Below, piece after piece: positions 22,298 through 25,365 of a stretch of 25,365 nucleotides of DNA (within the stretch, counting starts at the first letter, position 1; each line of letters starts with the position of its first letter). The notes beneath the pieces were generated by a model that did no database searches, had not been told where the DNA came from, and saw only the letters and a program-made list of their open reading frames with translations. A program made the position numbers and the translations under genes. Source of the stretch: Ichthyophthirius multifiliis (lineage: Eukaryota > Ciliophora > Oligohymenophorea > Hymenostomatida); contig NW_004086116.1 of assembly GCF_000220395.1 (NCBI RefSeq), forward strand, positions 1 through 25,365. Direction: 5' to 3'.

Positions 22298-23913
22298 TCA
22301 AAATAATAATCCAAATAAAACATAACCAATAGTAAAAATAACGAGTCCTTAATAACTATTCGTTATTTAATTATCGCCTTAAGCCTAAAGTAAAAATCTA
22401 GAAGACAAGCATTCTCCAGATTAAGAACATTTTTTGCATCCATCAGGGCATTTTATTTCAGATTCTCCTGAAGATTTTGCTTTACATTCTCTAGTTTAAT
22501 TATCAACATAATAACCATCATCATCACAAGCGAAACATATCGATAAATTATTAGGATCACATTAGGAGCAAGGTGACTAACACAAAGTGCATTTATTATC
22601 TAAAGTTAATCTAAATCCATTAGTAGTATCGCATTGAGAACATGTGTTAGAATTATTTTATTAAAGACATCCTTATGAAAGCTTCTCGCAATTCTAAGTT
22701 TCTTAGTTTTCAAAAAATCCATTAGGACATTCACTTAAACACTAATTATTATTGTCATTAAAATAAAAGCCTTCTTTGCATGTAACGCATAAATTTTAAT
22801 TACTTTTTAAACAAATTTTGCAATTTCCTTTACAAATATTTGATAAAAGATATTCGCAAACACCAGAATCAAAATTAGGAGAAAACCCTCGTTTTTCATC
22901 GCATTCATTTACACACTAGTTTTCTTGCAATAATTTCATAAACTAGCATTTAGTACACTATTTAGCTGATGGTCCTTTACATCTAGAACAATTGTTATCA
23001 CATGGTTCACATTTTCCAGCCCTTCCAAATGAACCAAAAGGACAATCTGATTTACAAGTATTATCTGGGTTCTAAAATTTGCCTTACGGACATGGACCTT
23101 CTACACAAGTTTCATTATCGACTACTCCGGAACATTCTATAGAACAATCAACTCCTCCAAAACCGTCTTAGCAGATGCATAGACCGTTTACACAAACTCC
23201 TTTTTCGGAACAAAAATTTGGACACATAGGGGTATAATTACAAAATCTTTCATAATCTTAAGGACATGTGATTTAACCTTAAGCATTTTGTCCGGTTGGA
23301 TCAATTTCCTTTTATATACTTTATTAACCTTTTCCACATAAAACTTAAAAATTAATCTCTGGGAAAATAACAGTTATTTCTGTAGCATCAGATGAACATT
23401 TGAATTAATGACATCTATAAGTATCTTTATACTACTTTGTAGATAAGGACTTTGTGGCTGTAGATTAAAAGCATTTACTTTGAGTTGAATAATTAGATAA
23501 TTTATCCGATTCTTGCTCTTGTACTAATTAATCGAAATCACTAACACTATTCGGATTTGTGCAAAATCTATCTTTATAAAGGCTTAATCCAATATTACAT
23601 TTGTTTAATTCTTAAAATATAGGAATACCAATTCTTTCATAATCAAAAGAACATTACTCTTTATCAATTAATTAAATATATTCATTGTATTAATGTATAC
23701 TTTAGCAAGTATTTTCTAAAAAATCGCAACCTTTTCCTTTACCCCAGAATATTTTCTCAACCATAGTCTCATTAACTACAGCATAAAAACCTGTGTCTTT
23801 CAAAGCAGCAATTGTAAATATAGAAAATACATTGTCAGTATATACTAAATTTTTATTCATAATTTCATTATATAGAATACTTAAATCCCAACGAAAGTCA
23901 AAATGTTTTTGAA

Positions 23914-23969
<56 letters not shown>

Positions 23970-24818
23970 TAATTTATATATATACATAGATATTTTTATA
24001 TTTTTTACTTCTAATTAAATTTTCATTCCTTCAGCTGTAGGACAATTATAATATTTTCTAGTAACTTCTTATATATTTTTAGAAGTTATATATTCTATTG
24101 TTTTGCCTTCGATTATTTTTCTCTTTAAAATTTTAGAAAAGTCATTTTTATAATATTTTCTACCAGTATCAGGATTTATCCAATTATACATACCAAGTTT
24201 TGAGACTCCCAGTATATTCAATATTTCACGAAAAGTTTCTTTTAAATTTTTTTAGAAATTTTTTGATTCTCCACTTATATTTGATAAATTATAACTAATA
24301 TATCCGAAAATAGGTCTTTGGATTCCTTCTTAAGCAAAAGCACAAAAATTAGCAAACGCAGTTTATTAATCATTTTCTAAATATTAATAAATGACGTAGA
24401 TATGTAAATCAGAATTAGGAATTCCGATTGAATAATCCCAAGGTTAAACTTTATGATCATCACATTCTGCCCTATTTTTCAAAGGTAAAACATTATTTTG
24501 TTTTAATGGGTATACTTTCAATAGTTTTTAGAAATAAAGTTTGGATAATTCTATAAGCTTTATCAAGTATTTTCTTTATTATAGGGTTACATCTTAATTA
24601 CTCAACATAGAGTAATCAGTAGTTATTCTTATAGGTTTAGGCTAGGTATCTGTTTAAAGAATACGTTATTCATAGTTTGATTTTACCTTTTTGTTCTAAA
24701 TTTCGTAAATTTTATCATATTAATCTTAAAATTCTTTACTATCATGACTATATTTACTGTGAGAATGGATAAATTTACCTAATATTAGGATAATAATTAA
24801 AATCAATTTTTTATACAT
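22298..24818 (-). CDS. Gene C: leishmanolysin-like (M8) surface pseudoprotease with EGF/furin-like repeats and C-terminal hydrophobic tail
   Basis: Start ATG 24818-24816, stop TGA 22300-22298, TAA/TAG read as Gln. Exon 1 is 270 codons (24818-24009) and begins MYKKLILIIILILGKF, a signal peptide. Coding resumes in phase from about 23899 (FRWDLSILYNEIMN) for 533 codons. The 109 bases between must be removed because they shift the frame, giving about 803 residues. The zinc motif reads REILNILG (24230-24207) and the later HW is RW, so all three zinc histidines are absent. IFWGKGKGCDFL, the EGF-like module (CSEKGVCVNGLCIC, from about residue 496) and furin-like repeats are intact. The last residues, VIFTIGYVLFGLLF, are hydrophobic and fit a C-terminal membrane or GPI-type anchor signal. 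Role: probably a non-catalytic surface protein, from the missing ligands; binding or decoy functions are speculation. Whether the intron can be spliced is the main doubt. Confidence 0.75.
23900..24008 (-). other. Putative intron of gene C, TA-expanded, no canonical acceptor seen
   Basis: Donor GTAAAA at 24008 sits at the same codon position as in A and B. Its 109 nt (phase-restoring length) contain a long TA tract. I find no AG between the donor and the codons that resume homology (FRWDLS); the first AG is in TTTAAG inside exon 2. The exact 3' limit is set by frame, not by a splice site. Confidence 0.5.
23916..23964. repeat. (TA)n microsatellite inside the gene C intron
   Basis: About 24 TA units. 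It occupies the same place as the shorter AT tract in the gene A intron (around 4028-4052). Confidence 0.9.
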
Positions 24819-24950
24819 TTTATTTTTATATTATATATTTTTATTAATACTTATGATTTAATTTGTATTTATATTATAAAAAATTTCTATAATTTGATTA
24901 AACACATGTAAAAATTTAAAAAAAATATTTATTTTTATTGGGGAATTTTT
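24819..24950 (-). promoter_or_regulatory. Upstream region of gene C shared with gene A
   Basis: On the minus strand AATTCCCC (24947-24940) leads into 'ATTTTTAC', 'ATAGAAATT', 'TTTATAATATAAATACAAAT', 'ATCATAAG' and 'ATTAATAAAAAT', in the same order as before gene A. Differences are mainly small indels in A/T runs. Common origin is clear; promoter function is inferred. Confidence 0.45.
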
Positions 24951-25365
24951 TTATTTTAATTAAATATAATTATTTTTATAATAAATTATAGATTTATAAT
25001 TAATACAAATTAATATAAATGAATTATTTATAAATAATAATAAATATGTTTTAATTATTATATAAATATATATATTATATTAACAATAATTTATTTAAAT
25101 TCATAATTACCTTATTTAAAGAAAAAATATATAATATTATTTTTATATATATAATTGCATTTTATATTAAAATATTTATAAATTAATTATAAATTATTTA
25201 ATTTCTAATAGATTTTGTGATTATAAATATATAGAAATTAATTATTTATTAAAAATATAAATATTATATTATAAAATAAATAACATTTAAATTTTATTTA
25301 TTCTATATATTTTTTTATATTTATATAGATTAATTTTTATTCTATTTTTTTTTATTTGCATTTTT
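24951..25365. other. AT-rich flank
   Basis: No feature recognised up to the window end. Confidence 0.5.

Noticed and set aside
1..25365. CRISPR, prokaryotic operons, insertion sequences or telomeres
   Set aside because: No regularly spaced repeats, no ribosome binding sites or transposase frames, and no G4T2/C4A2 runs were seen.

Overview
The window is nuclear DNA from a ciliate, most likely an oligohymenophorean of the Tetrahymena/Ichthyophthirius kind. Three things point there. Non-coding DNA is extremely AT-rich, with GC near 10-15 % by eye. Long reading frames appear only if TAA and TAG are read as glutamine and TGA is kept as the sole stop. The recognisable genes belong to the leishmanolysin-like (peptidase M8) surface protease family, which is expanded in these ciliates. 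The genus is inference; no rRNA or telomere repeat settles it.

Everything recognisable as protein-coding belongs to this one family. Three long gene-like copies are present: A (+, 3193-5269), B (-, 13636-10376) and C (-, 24818-22298). Around them lie at least six decayed pieces: F (+, 78-1112), I (+, about 8048-8300), G (+, about 9207-9868), D (-, 18570-16419), E (+, 18712-19284) and H (+, about 20870-21012). The spaces between are A/T homopolymer-like sequence with (TA)n tracts and no gene that I can support. One exception is an island at about 6643-6890 with roughly three times the background GC; its identity is uncertain.

The protein plan is: signal peptide, M8 metzincin-type protease domain, one EGF-like module, furin-like Cys-rich repeats, then (where kept) a short hydrophobic C-terminal tail. 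Only B has all three zinc histidines (HEILHVLGF, later HW) and a Met-turn EIMTG. A and C share the same losses: HExxH has become RExxN, HW has become RW, and the MTG turn is gone. They therefore form a catalytically dead subfamily. A small intron at one conserved place in the protease domain explains the reading-frame change in A. The same site in C has a (TA)n-expanded intron with no visible AG acceptor.

The copies have exchanged sequence. A resembles C over most of its length, but about 4600-4985 is nearly identical to B, which suggests gene conversion between copies in opposite orientation. A and C also share about 130 bp of upstream sequence. The window reads as a birth-and-death family locus: one probably active protease, two pseudoenzyme-like copies of uncertain integrity, and many relics that could act as sequence donors.
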